NCBI GenBank assembly: GCA_020744425.1
Contig: JAGMUV010000006.1
Span: 3,038,001-3,102,000, forward strand
DNA from: Dactylonectria macrodidyma
Taxonomy: Eukaryota > Ascomycota > Sordariomycetes > Hypocreales > Nectriaceae
Direction: 5' to 3'
DNA length: 64,000 nucleotides
In this document: piece by piece, positions 45,374 through 54,738 of the stretch
How the letters are laid out: every line of letters starts with the position of its first letter
How positions within the stretch are numbered: the stretch's first letter is position 1
The notes under the pieces: model-generated
What the model saw: only the letters and a program-made list of their open reading frames with translations
Told to the model about the DNA's origin: nothing
Database searches by the model: none
Program-made: the position numbers and the translations under genes

Positions 45374-46312
45374 CTTCTGAGAATAGCCATGTTCCTTTTT
45401 CAACTACCTAAGTTCAACCCGTGGATGAAGAGAAAACTCCGTGCAGAGTACAGTGATCTCAGTGGTGGTAGGTGCATGGTCGCCGCACACGTGAGATCGG
45501 TATCAATGATGAATGTGTCATGTCTTAAACCACCATCGATAATAAACACAAAGGTTGACAAAACAACAAGGATTAAATCAACACGACGAAGTCAGCCTAC
45601 CTCCTGGTGGCTTTCAGCAGCTCCTGTTTCGAGCGGGCACAATGTCGCTGCGTGAATAACCTTCCGGCCGTCGATATGGTTTCCCGTGACAGCACCAGAC
45701 TGACTGTCTGTAACTTTAACATAACATTCACGCTGTTCTAGATTACATTGGCGGATGTATGATTTCTAAATTCTTTAAATGTTTTATGTCTGTCATGTAA
45801 GTAATTGTCTTTAGGTCTGCTTGTAGATATACATTTGAAGCAGTCACTATTACTACTACCATACTGACCATGACCTTAATTGATTCTAGAATAGTACCCG
45901 TTGCATATTATACATGTATCTTTTTTCGTCTTACAGCAGTTAATAGATTGAAGGTTCTGAGAGCTGTCTCTCCAGTTAGCAATCTAATGGCTCGGCATCA
46001 CAGGTTGTATATTAGCCTTTGTTTACGCGTTTCTCCTAGAATTGGCTTGCTCTTTCACTATGAGACTCGGTTGTGCAGGTTTATATAGCGTTGTTCCCTG
46101 GTTCTTTGTTGCCATTGTGCGTTTGCTCTTCTTCTGTAACGATTGAGTAATAGCTACGTCTTAGTCGATTCTTTAAACTTCTTTTTTTTTTTTGGAGCGT
46201 CTAACCTAAATGGCCGTTCAATGTGAGGTGAATTATGAAATTTTGTGTGCATCTTAAGTTAGAGCGCCTGGGTTACTTTGTATGGTGAACACTTGAACAC
46301 ATTGGGACTGAG

Positions 46313-46318
46313 TATATA
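46313..46318 (+). promoter_or_regulatory. TATA box of the inverted relic
   Basis: TATATA about 120 nt upstream of the ATG at 46433, in the same relative position as in the paralog. Confidence 0.4.
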
Positions 46319-46432
46319 GGCAGCCATCTTTAACTCTTTCAGGAACTAGCCCAACTCACCTCGATCAGCACTACGAAGCTAAAATAAATCAAGACATCAG
46401 AGACAAAGGCCGAGCAGACTTCGAGGGTAGCT

Positions 46433-46906
46433 ATGGAGTCCGCTATGGCGAACCTTACACTTGAAGATCTTGCGATTCAACATGGGATGGAGCGTCAATG
46501 TTACTACTATGGCCTGCCCGGCAACCCGAAGCTGGTAGCACGATCGAGCTCAGGTCTATGGATTTCCGAAAGGTTCAAATTAAAACTGATTATAAAGTCA
46601 TTCGAACGTGTTGAGGGGGATGCCATTCACCGCCTTTGGTATGATAAAGGGTCGTTTCACGGTGCTATTTTTCAGGGCCTTTAAGGGCATGAATTGGACT
46701 GGCGTCGATGTTTACCGCGTCGGTTATTGTAGAACCGCAATTTTGGAACAGGCATCTCCCAAGACCGTCTTCCTGCTCATTTCAGTGGTGCCGAACTCCA
46801 CGTCGTGGTCGCAAGGCAAAAAGTCGTGATGTAGTGTCGGGCAGTCCTACAAGGGCACGGTGTTAAGGATGTTCACTGCGATATGAAGCCTGCATATGAG
46901 ACGTGA
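46433..46906 (+). pseudogene. Decayed paralog of the N-terminal part of the protease gene
   Basis: Starts MESAMANLTLEDLAIQHG and then matches its inverted neighbour: CYYYGLPGNPKLVARSSSGL against YYYYGLPSKSKLVARSSSDP, GMNWTGVDVYRVGY against GVKWTAIDILRIGY, and TSWSQG against ISWSQG. A +1 shift near 46676-46682 moves the match from the first frame to a second. Another shift at the A5 run 46818-46822 moves it to the third, where KVVM is followed by TAG (46832) and then CRAVLQGHGVKDVHCDMK. The paralog has CAG-type Gln at the TAG position. The protease domain is absent. So the copy carries two frameshifts, one nonsense codon and a truncation. Confidence 0.8.
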
Positions 46907-48598
46907 TATCCAGGAGGCGGGATATTGACTGCTGACGGAAGACGGCCCGTTACAGGTAGCATTCGCATGTTTTATTCCACTCCTTGAGTGGTTGATAATT
47001 TGGGCTCATGGCTTGGATGCTGGGCTGCTGCGAGGACATTGGCTTTGTAATTTCCTGGAGAGATAAGGCAGCTTTGTGAAAGGAAATCGAGATTAGATGA
47101 TAGGTAGCGTCTCAACCAACACGAGTGTCATGTCAAAAAGTATCGCATTGGAATTGAGTGTCAATTTGTAATGTGGGGTACCTACCGAGTCTCTGAACAC
47201 TACAGGTAACGCGGTGGTTTACTTCAAGTTGGTAGGGTATTTCGGTCCAATTTATCAACTGAGATTCGACACTGTAAGCATGGGAGAACTGATTGTAGTC
47301 TCTTGGCACCGCGTGAGATGGAAAGGGCGTGGCACTTGCAGAAGCTGACTGGCTATTCAATTTGACGAGTGGACACGAGCAGACGAGCACCATTTTCAGG
47401 CTCAAGTCTCTATCCTATGAGAACTGTAGACGGCAGTGATATTCCGTATTCCGTCTTCCGTGCTGTGTCTCGGAAATTGTGGCGTACTGCGGACCATGCT
47501 CGATTTGGCTTGAGTTGGCGCGGCGGTCTGGGTGCTAAGCTGGGCATGATGCATCACAGCTTACAGGGCGGGGAAATCTCGGGGTTTAGCGGGAGGAGAA
47601 GGAGAGCAATGGGGGCTAAGATATCGGGATGAAACGTGGAGTCTGAGATACAATGCGGAGGGATGAGGAGTATGATTGCACAGCGAATTGGTTGGTCTAG
47701 AAGGATTAATTGATCCTAGTCGTGACGGAATAATCCGTAAGTTGTGTCTCTCCGGAAGACGGACCATCTGAACATGCCGAGTCCAGGGGTGCGAAAAGTC
47801 AATGCCTTCTGCCGACGCAAAGTGCCGAGGGTCTCATATTTTAGGCCGGATTTGTATTGCCCTTGCACGTCACCAAAAGAGAGCAATAAACGCCATGTCT
47901 TCCCAGGATTGCGAAAGCCAGTCGTCTCGGTTTATGCCGCGACGTCATTTGTCGGTACGGGGTCGGAGTTTGCTTCCGAATCAGGTCCGGATAGCCTATT
48001 TCTCGGCGTGCCGCCAACGCGGATCCCGGGTCCATGTCCCGTGATCGGATATTCCGCACGACCTCCGTTAAAGAAGGAGAGTTATCGGAGATAACGAGTT
48101 ATTGGACAAGCAGTTGACAAGCTCAGCCATCGATGAGGGGTTCGTTTTGTGGGTTCAACCAGTAGACTTTCGTTAGAGTGAGGCTGTCCAGGATCAACCA
48201 GCAAGACAACGCCAGCCACCAACTCCCCCGCTTCTCTGGGATATCCAATGGCTATTATTCCCTTGCAATGATGCCTTTGCCGGATGAGTCACTAGCCGAA
48301 GCTTTCTGAGCCGTGTATCATATTGACTGAGCTTGTACGGCGGTCAATCGGGTGGGTCGGACATTTCCTGGCGTTCGGAATGTTTGCGTGCTGCTTCAGC
48401 GCTTGGCGATGTCGCGAGCTGAACCATCGACATGGGAGTTTCGGGTAGGACACGACGCCATATGGAAACCCGAGGAAACAAGACGCAGTATATATAATGA
48501 AAAGATTGGCCATCAAGGTTGAGATGACCAAACCACCTACACAGCATTATTCCACATTCTCCAGCAACTAGTCCCATCCCGCCTTTCCACGAATCATC
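46907..48598. other. Intergenic, 1.7 kb
   Basis: No gene recognised. Several CGG/CCG pairs stand in the stretch 47725-48065 (for example CGGAATAATCCG near 47725 and CGGATATTCCG near 48045), possible Zn2Cys6 binding sites. The end is the promoter of the GFA-family gene. Confidence 0.45.
48489..48497 (+). promoter_or_regulatory. TATA box of the GFA-family gene
   Basis: TATATATAA about 105 nt upstream of ATG 48599. Confidence 0.5.
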
Positions 48599-49159
48599 AT
48601 GGTTTCTCTTCACCCCTCCATCGACAACGGCCTGACCAAGGGCAGCGACTCCTTCTCTGGCGGCAAGCTTCGCTGCCACTGCAAAAGCAACCCCGTCGAG
48701 GTGACGCTCGGCGGCAATGTCGCCCACAACCACGCCTGCGGGTGCTCCAAGTGCTGGAAGCCTGCTGGTTCTCTCTTCTCCGTTGTCGCCGTCATCTCGC
48801 GGGACCAAGTCAGCGTCACGGCCAACGAAGATAAGCTACACGTCGTCGACGACTCCGCCACCATCCTCCGCAACGCTTGCAAGGAGTGCGGCGTCCACCT
48901 CTACGGCCGTATCGAAAAGGCCCACCCTTTCAAGGGCCTTGACTTTGTCCACGTCGAGCTCTCCGACGAGAAGGGCTGGCAAGAGCCCCAGTTCGCCGCC
49001 TTTGTGTCTTCTATCATCGAGCAGGGTTTTGACCCTAGTGGTATCGATGAGGTGCGCGCCAAGTTTAAGTCGGTTGGGTTGGAGACATACGATGCCCTGT
49101 CGCCGCCTTTGATGGACGCCATTGCGACTTGGACCGCGAAGCAGTCTGGAAAGCTGTAG
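48599..49159 (+). CDS. GFA-family enzyme (glutathione-dependent formaldehyde-activating / CENP-V type)
   Basis: Single exon, 186 residues. The zinc-binding cysteines of the GFA fold are all visible: [12 protein letters not shown] (about residue 22), [13 protein letters not shown] (about residue 44) and [12 protein letters not shown] (about residue 88). The family was named for S-(hydroxymethyl)glutathione synthase, which joins formaldehyde to glutathione ahead of its oxidation. The fungal members of this length are usually annotated as putative formaldehyde-activating enzymes, and the enzymatic role of many is unproven. The frame is intact with a strong TATA box, in contrast to its degraded neighbours. 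Expression may respond to aldehydes, but no specific site proves this. Confidence 0.88.
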   Translation: MVSLHPSIDNGLTKGSDSFSGGKLRCHCKSNPVEVTLGGNVAHNHACGCSKCWKPAGSLFSVVAVISRDQVSVTANEDKLHVVDDSATILRNACKECGVHLYGRIEKAHPFKGLDFVHVELSDEKGWQEPQFAAFVSSIIEQGFDPSGIDEVRAKFKSVGLETYDALSPPLMDAIATWTAKQSGKL

Positions 49160-49469
49160 GATGGCTCTTGGGGGCAATTTTAAAAATAGGCCAACGGGAT
49201 TAAACAAAAGAATAAACATCAAATAGACCAATGTTGTCAATGTGTACGTGTTGCGGTGTTCTTAGTCGAGAGGTGCCTGAACTAATATGTTTTTTGTGTT
49301 GTGGGAACAGACACCACAACTCAACACTTTGTGAATGATAACTGGAAAAATTCTCGTCAACCACCTCTCGTGATGCACACAATTGCTGGAATCATCCTAC
49401 CACAGCAACGTCCGTGATCACTACGGCCGGCATGAGGCATATCTTACCAGCCACCTTGGCGAATCTAAT
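49160..49469. other. Intergenic, 0.3 kb
   Basis: 3' flank of the GFA-family gene; nothing recognised. Confidence 0.5.
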
Positions 49470-49802
49470 CTAGCACACCATACTGTGCGCCAGTTCACTG
49501 GGCCGTTCGTTCAACCTTGGAAACTTAAACTCGGTCACATCGACGTCCAGAAACGCGCACGGCGGCTTCCACACTGCTTACACTGGGAACTTGAGCATCC
49601 GCTCCACGGGCAACGTCTTGTTCAGCAAGGTATAGCGGTCCTCGAATGCCTGGCGGACTGGCGACGTCTCGGAGAAGTCATGCATGATGCGAAAGTTGGC
49701 GGGCAGCTCCCACACGTGAGAAGAAATGGCCGGGCGGTTGCAGACCGGACCAAGAAGCTCAGCTTCGTGCCAACAATCCGCCCTGATGGAGTGGACAGTC
49801 AC
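49470..49802 (-). pseudogene. C-terminal fragment of a fungal P-loop sulfotransferase-like gene
   Basis: Minus-strand frame reading FEDRYTLLNKTLPVERMLKF, then an in-frame TAA (49578-49580), then VWKPPCAFLDVDVTEFKFPR and LNE. This fits the C-terminal pattern of fungal NAD-dependent-epimerase-annotated sulfotransferases (Y/H-x-x-x-V-x-x-x-x-P-x-E-R-L-L-E-F ... W-x-P-L-C-x-F-L-x-V ... F-P-R-x-N). The P-loop and the rest of the N-terminal two thirds are absent. Family assignment is from pattern recall. It is clearly not an intact gene. Confidence 0.5.
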
Positions 49803-50996
49803 TTACATGGGAAGCTTGGCATGAACCTACGCCTGTTGTGTTGTAGCAATTCGCTAAATCGAAGACTGTGTCGCCACTTTGATCTTTGACATTGGCGACA
49901 TTGGTTCAGCCCATCTCGGCTGCCTACTTCCACTCTCCCCCATCAGTTAATTGCCTTGGACGTCTCATTATCTCGTTCTCCATTTTTCTCTGCCTAGAAC
50001 CCACTGCCTCTAGCTACCGGCCCAGTGATAGGAGGGGACCCTTCGCCGAAGCTGTTAGTGTTCCTGGGGGACTGAAAGGCAAAGCCCCTGCAGGCTCTAC
50101 TGAACACAAAAGTCTTTAAATTGGATTGAACAGTGCGCATTCTCAAGAATTGAACACTCTGACCACCCGCGCCGCAGTACGTCTCTGTTATCTATTCTTC
50201 CTCTTACTACACCACGAAGTCGCTACATATGTCGAAGGAAGTAACAGCTGTGTGCCCATATCGTGCGGCTGGAGAGCAGGTATGTCAAATAACTTGGCCC
50301 AAGCTGACATGTTGAGCTGCAAAGATGCCTATTGGCGAAAATGTCCGATTGGACGCCAGACGATTTCGGGGACCTTCAATGAGGCTTCGGTCGGCGACCT
50401 TTCGATTGTCATCTATTCCTAGATCTCCAAGCGACAGCCCGTCGGCTTCCCCGGGCCTTCTCCATAATTGCCTTGTTAAGCGACGCCTATCATGTCTTCA
50501 ATGCAGGGATGCCCCGGAGGCTCAGGCATCACGTCGGCGATTAAATCTGCCCAAGAAGCCAACTGGCTGCCCTGCCCGAGAAGAATGTCAGCCCTGGGCT
50601 AATGTCATGCACCTTACCATGGCCTCGGTAGAGCTGACAGTTACTGATGCCGCCAATGGCACAATGGTATGGACGCCGCTGACTTTCTGGTATTGCAGCA
50701 CAAACGCAGGTTTAGCTGTGGATCGACCAGTGGTGAAGGACCGCAGCAGTCGCCGAAGCAATTCGTAGCATAGCCACGATGAAGAGGATTGGGGATCATA
50801 AGTTACCTCTGATGTAGAAGGCATCTATATATCGTGGACGATGGACGACTTGATCAAACAGTCGGCATACACATCTAGCATCCAGCTTCCAGCATCAGTT
50901 TCCAAATTTCAACATCAACTCTCGTCTCCGTTCCACCTCTAGCCAAATTTCGTCTTCCCTCTTCTCTATCGCTTTGCACGTCACAACCACCTTATA
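49803..50996. other. Intergenic, 1.2 kb
   Basis: Several short open frames, none with a recognisable domain. The end is the promoter of the secreted Apple-like protein. Confidence 0.5.
50826..50832 (+). promoter_or_regulatory. TATA box of the secreted Apple-like gene
   Basis: TATATAT about 165 nt upstream of ATG 50997; the leader between them is rich in CATCCAGC/CAACATC-like strings. Confidence 0.4.
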
Positions 50997-51903
50997 ATGT
51001 CTTCCACCAAAGCTCTTGTGCTTCTAGCCTTGTCCACTCTTGGCCAAGTCGTCTCCGCCGTCGCACCACACATTTGCACCGCTCTCGACTCTGCTCCAGA
51101 GGGTGCCGTCTGCGGTAAAACGGGATCCATGTCCAACCCGTTTGGCAGACTATTTGCAGTTGAGCGACTGAGCCTCGAGCAATGTGCCTCCTACTGCTCC
51201 TCGCGCGGTGATTGCGGCACGTTCCTTTACAGTGCTGCTTCGGAGGGCAGATGCACGCTGTACGAGTCTCCCGTCGCTGACCACGGCTTCACTGAGGGTG
51301 AGACTGGCGAAGACAGCACCTTCGACGTATCGTGCTTCTCGTGTTCTTGTAAGCCTTGTTTCCAAAGAAAATCCCCAAGCTCCTATTACTGACGCATCCT
51401 ACTTAGCAAATGCACTTATCGACCTCAATTTCAACACCATGCAATCCGTCGACGAATGGTCTATGGAGGAGAAGAGGAAGAACACAGATGATACAACCCC
51501 CCAAAACTTTGCATTGATGAACCAGAGAATCAACGGTGCAAACGTGCTCCGAGTTATCGATGCCTCGGATTTGGACCTCGATAGTGAACGCGCAATCATT
51601 ACCTACAACCCAACCTTCGACCTTGTGGGAGGAGCCACCTACAGACTGTCGTTCCAGATCAGCAGCAACCTTGTGAATGGAGCCGGTTTCGACCTGTTAA
51701 CCTTCTTCCTGGCTACCAACGACGAGCTCATCGTCGAGTACACACCCACCGATGGCGTCAAGGTCGGTGACTGGACCATCTTCACCACTGATGTTACCAT
51801 TCACCCAGCGGATGGTGGACAGGGCACCTTTCTCTTTGAAGCCAAGGCAAGCGGGTTGCCGCTGGACTGGTACTTTCAGTGGCTTTACCTCCAAGCGCTG
51901 TGA
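50997..51903 (+). CDS. Secreted protein with Apple/PAN-like and carbohydrate-binding-like domains
   Basis: Exons 50997-51348 and 51407-51903 (58-nt intron, GTAAGC donor, CTTAG acceptor) give 282 residues. The start is a signal peptide (ALVLLALSTLGQVVSA). A cysteine-rich Apple/PAN-like domain follows (about residues 26-118): HICTALDSAPEGAVCG, then LSLEQCASYCSSRGDCGTFL and GRCTLYESP. The C-terminal part (about 120-282) is beta-rich, with ALIDLNFNTMQS, YRLSFQISSN and GQGTFLFEAKASG, resembling CBM4/9-type jelly-roll domains. Similar secreted proteins are common in fungi and are thought to bind cell-surface or plant glycans, with no shown enzymatic role. Domain names rest on pattern, not on a profile search. 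Confidence 0.78.
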
Positions 51904-52844
51904 TCGTTTGGCGTATCGGAATGTAGATAGAAGACTCCTTAAAAAGCATATAGACTTTGACATTAGTTTTGAAGAACAATTTATTTAGATTAAATCCGAC
52001 TTCTCAAAATGTGACAACTCCGCGTTCCAATACCGGTTACCTACATCTGAGTACCTATGAGTTGAAGCAGGCTGGCAAATGCGTAGAAACAACGTTCCCT
52101 GAGTCTCGGTGCTATTACCACTTGAACAACACTAGGGTTGCTAGCTAAAGAGCAGAGGATCCTGCATTGCAGTAGGTTCCTGTTCTAATTAAGCACTGTA
52201 ACAAGAGCGCATGAACTTCAAATGTCACGTGTTTCATTCACTATTCGTTGTTGTAATAGTTGTTTTCTGTGTAACTCAGGAGGGGTGGCATTTGACGAGC
52301 GCTTGCCAGCTGCGTGATTCACTGTTCGTGGCTCTGACAGCTGGCAGGACTCCGACTTCTGCCACTCTGACTTTTGGCAGACTATTTCAACCTCGCCGCC
52401 CTCCTTTTTTTCTCTTCTCTTCTTCTTCTTTCTTCACCCCCTCTTTTTGACCCTATCCTGAGATTTCCTCGCCTCGCTCGCGCTGAGCGATAACCTCGAC
52501 TCCCTATCTCAACACTACAACACCACGCCCAGTCTTCGACTCGCACTTGAGGCAACTATCACAAGCTTTGGAACTCTCCATCAACACTACTACGCTTTAC
52601 CGCACACTACACGCGCTCTCGACTTCGCTTTCAACACCAAAGACGATCTTCAACTCGCTCTTGAGGTAACTATCACAAGCCTTGAACCTTTCCACCAACA
52701 CTACTACACTTCACCGCACATCACCTGCGCTTTCGACTTCGCTCTCAACACCAAAGCCGTTCTTCGACTCACAACTGAGACAATCAACTTCAGCCTCGAC
52801 TTCAACTCTTCGAGACCAACCGTTACGCTATCATCCGCATCAAA
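51904..52844. other. Intergenic, 0.9 kb, ending in a repeat-bearing leader
   Basis: Contains a C/T-rich section (52395-52460) and then the 114-bp tandem repeat described separately. No start codon opens the repeat-encoded frame. Confidence 0.5.
52533..52800 (+). repeat. 114-bp tandem repeat, about 2.3 copies
   Basis: Copies begin at 52533, 52647 and 52761 (third partial). Strong shared strings include CAACACTACTAC and TTTCAACACCAAAG-like segments. The unit is 38 codons, and one frame stays open across the whole array and beyond (about 52462-52940), reading LRLALEATITSFGTLHQHYY and LQLALEVTITSLEPFHQHYY, but it has no ATG. Confidence 0.85.
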
Positions 52845-53300
52845 ATGCCTCCCATCCCGACCATCCGCATCACGACGGCCTCCCCTCGAGCCGGCTCGGA
52901 AGAACCCCAGCTATCCTTTGAGCCTGACCTTTCCACACACTCTGTATCCAAGCTAGCCAAGAAGTGCATCGAGCAGTTTGAAGGCATCACACGATCAGAG
53001 TTTGATGCCGATTCGGACACTTTTTTGCCCTTTGTCAACCGGTTCGGATCCTTCATGCTCTGGATTGTCAATACCGGAGCCACGGCCAAAGATGGCGACT
53101 CTCTCGAGACTCGCCTCAGCTCCACCGACCCCACCAGTTTGCTCTTGGTCAAGATGGGCCTCTTCGGACTCCTGAGCAACCTCAAAGCCTACGCCGATCA
53201 GGAACATCGTGCCTGGCGCGGCGCTGATGAGCTCATTGAGTGCATCGATAACTACCAGCAGAGCCTGGAAAACCTGAAGCTGGAATCCGAAGCGAACTAA
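52845..53300 (+). CDS. Small protein: stand-alone fungal N-terminal regulatory-type domain
   Basis: Single exon, 151 residues, ATG in AAAATGCC context. The sequence has SVSKLAKKCIEQFEGITR, FGSFMLWIVNTGATAKDGDS followed by LETRL, and MGLFGLLSNLKAYADQEH. This resembles the helical domain at the N-terminus of large fungal proteins that carry C2H2 zinc fingers or ankyrin repeats (often annotated as oxidoreductase acuF-like). There the usual pattern is F-x-x-W-x-x-N-x-G-A-x-x-x-x-x-x-S-L-D-x-R-L. Here the protein ends right after that domain, so it is either a natural short form or a truncated relic. Repeat arrays lie directly before and after it. Function unknown. Confidence 0.65.
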   Translation: MPPIPTIRITTASPRAGSEEPQLSFEPDLSTHSVSKLAKKCIEQFEGITRSEFDADSDTFLPFVNRFGSFMLWIVNTGATAKDGDSLETRLSSTDPTSLLLVKMGLFGLLSNLKAYADQEHRAWRGADELIECIDNYQQSLENLKLESEAN

Positions 53301-53372
53301 TCGGAACTAAACATGACCACCCGGTTCCACGCACCAGAACCATTTTTGGTGTTGATATGGATACGCAACTGA

Positions 53373-53975
53373 CCTTGAACGACTCCCAACCTCCCTCTCG
53401 GGGATGATACGAATGTGCGAACCTAGCTTTGACGGACTCCGACCCCCCCTTGGAGATGATACGACTGTACGAACTGAGCTGTGACGGACCGCAATCTCCC
53501 TCTTGGAGACGATGCGAGTGTGCAAACCAAGCTTTGATGATCTCCATCTTCCCCCTTGGAGGTATTACGAATGTACGAACCGAGTTCTGGCAGACTCTGA
53601 TCTCCCTCTTGGAGATGATTTGGAGATGATACGAATGAGTGAACCAAGCTTTAATGAGCCCCTTTTGGGGATGATGCGAAAATGAAATCGACCTCGTACG
53701 AACTGCCATCGAGTGTGGCATGGACACACAACCGAGCTTAACGACCTCCGATCTCGCTTTTAGAGATGATATGAATGTATGAATTGAGCGTTGACGAAGA
53801 TGATGGGAACATGGGACTGAGCTCTGACGAGCTCCTTGTTGGGATGACATGAATTGGAAGAGGCACTGGAGCTTTGGTCAAATTCCTCTTGGGCTGATGA
53901 TGTGGATGGAAGGATAAGACCGAGTTTCAGCGCACCACCTCTTGGGGACGATGATTCATATGTTGTGTCAGAAAC
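53373..53975. repeat. Degenerate tandem array, unit about 52-53 bp
   Basis: Units start at 53373, 53427, 53479, 53532 and 53585 (spacings 54, 52, 53, 53), then less regularly at 53649, 53737, 53789, 53822 and 53871. The core resembles CTTTGACGGACTCCGATCTC then CTTGGAGATGATACGAATGT. An 11-bp internal duplication (GGAGATGATTT) stretches one unit. Copies decay toward the right. Confidence 0.88.
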
Positions 53976-54613
53976 AGTAGATAGCTTTTAATAAATTGTG
54001 TCTCTAGCACAGGCAACGCACTAAGAGTAAGAGAGTAGAGACTGAAAGCCTCAAGTCGAGTGAATCCGATATGGGCTCTGGGGCAGGGAATTGCCTCCAC
54101 CAAGACACAGCCCCAATAACAATACTATTGATTTTAAGATCGTGTCCTAGTTGTACATGAGGTGACATCATTATCTGTGCCATCCCCAAGCCAACCAAAA
54201 TGCTATATTGCTTATTTAGAGTTTTGTCATGGCGCAAGGTCCTCACCTGTAGATTCCCCCTGATGCGATCTGCCTGGCCTGGACAAGGGTCTCGTATTCA
54301 CGACGAATCAGATTGCGTTGTTTAAACGGCGCTGCTCGGGCTAGGAGTCAACCCGACAGTCCGCCACATAGCAGATCCTGGTCTTTGAAGTGGGCTGTGT
54401 TACGTGTAACAAGCCAATCGAGAATCCCACATGGTCAATAGCAACTGAAGAGGCATCTCGCAGGCCTCATTCCAAAACAAAGCTGATGGACAAGGTTCAA
54501 CTGCCGTTAGCTTGCTGCCTGCCGCGCGGCACTGCTGTCAGAGCGCCGCTGTGACGTTTCAAGCCTCCATTTGCATCCATCTACGTATGACCTCGAGCTC
54601 GTCAACTTCGAGA

Positions 54614-54620
54614 TATAAAT
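54614..54620 (+). promoter_or_regulatory. TATA box of the DUF300 gene
   Basis: TATAAAT about 120 nt upstream of ATG 54739. Confidence 0.45.
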
Positions 54621-54738
54621 TCGACTCTGCCGCGTTTCTTATTTCTGGCTATCTGGTATACGAACGACCTCATCACCTCCACCTGCGTCCTCGATTGGCT
54701 TAGCCCCAATCACTCTCACGACACTAATTCAATTCATC

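Larger units (their letters stand above)
45270..46432. other. Divergent interval between two paralogous pseudogenes, 1.2 kb
   Basis: Holds the two TATA boxes. The central part is AT-rich with an 11-nt or longer T-run near 46182. No gene recognised. Confidence 0.5.
53301..54738. other. Intergenic, 1.4 kb, with a 52-53 bp repeat array
   Basis: The first half is the degenerate array listed separately. The second half has no gene and ends with the promoter of the DUF300 gene. Confidence 0.5.

Noticed and set aside
53233..53850. 205-codon minus-strand frame with repeated HSYHL-like peptides
   Set aside because: The repeats come from the 52-53 bp DNA array; the unit is not a multiple of three, so the peptide repeat is irregular and the frame is a by-product.
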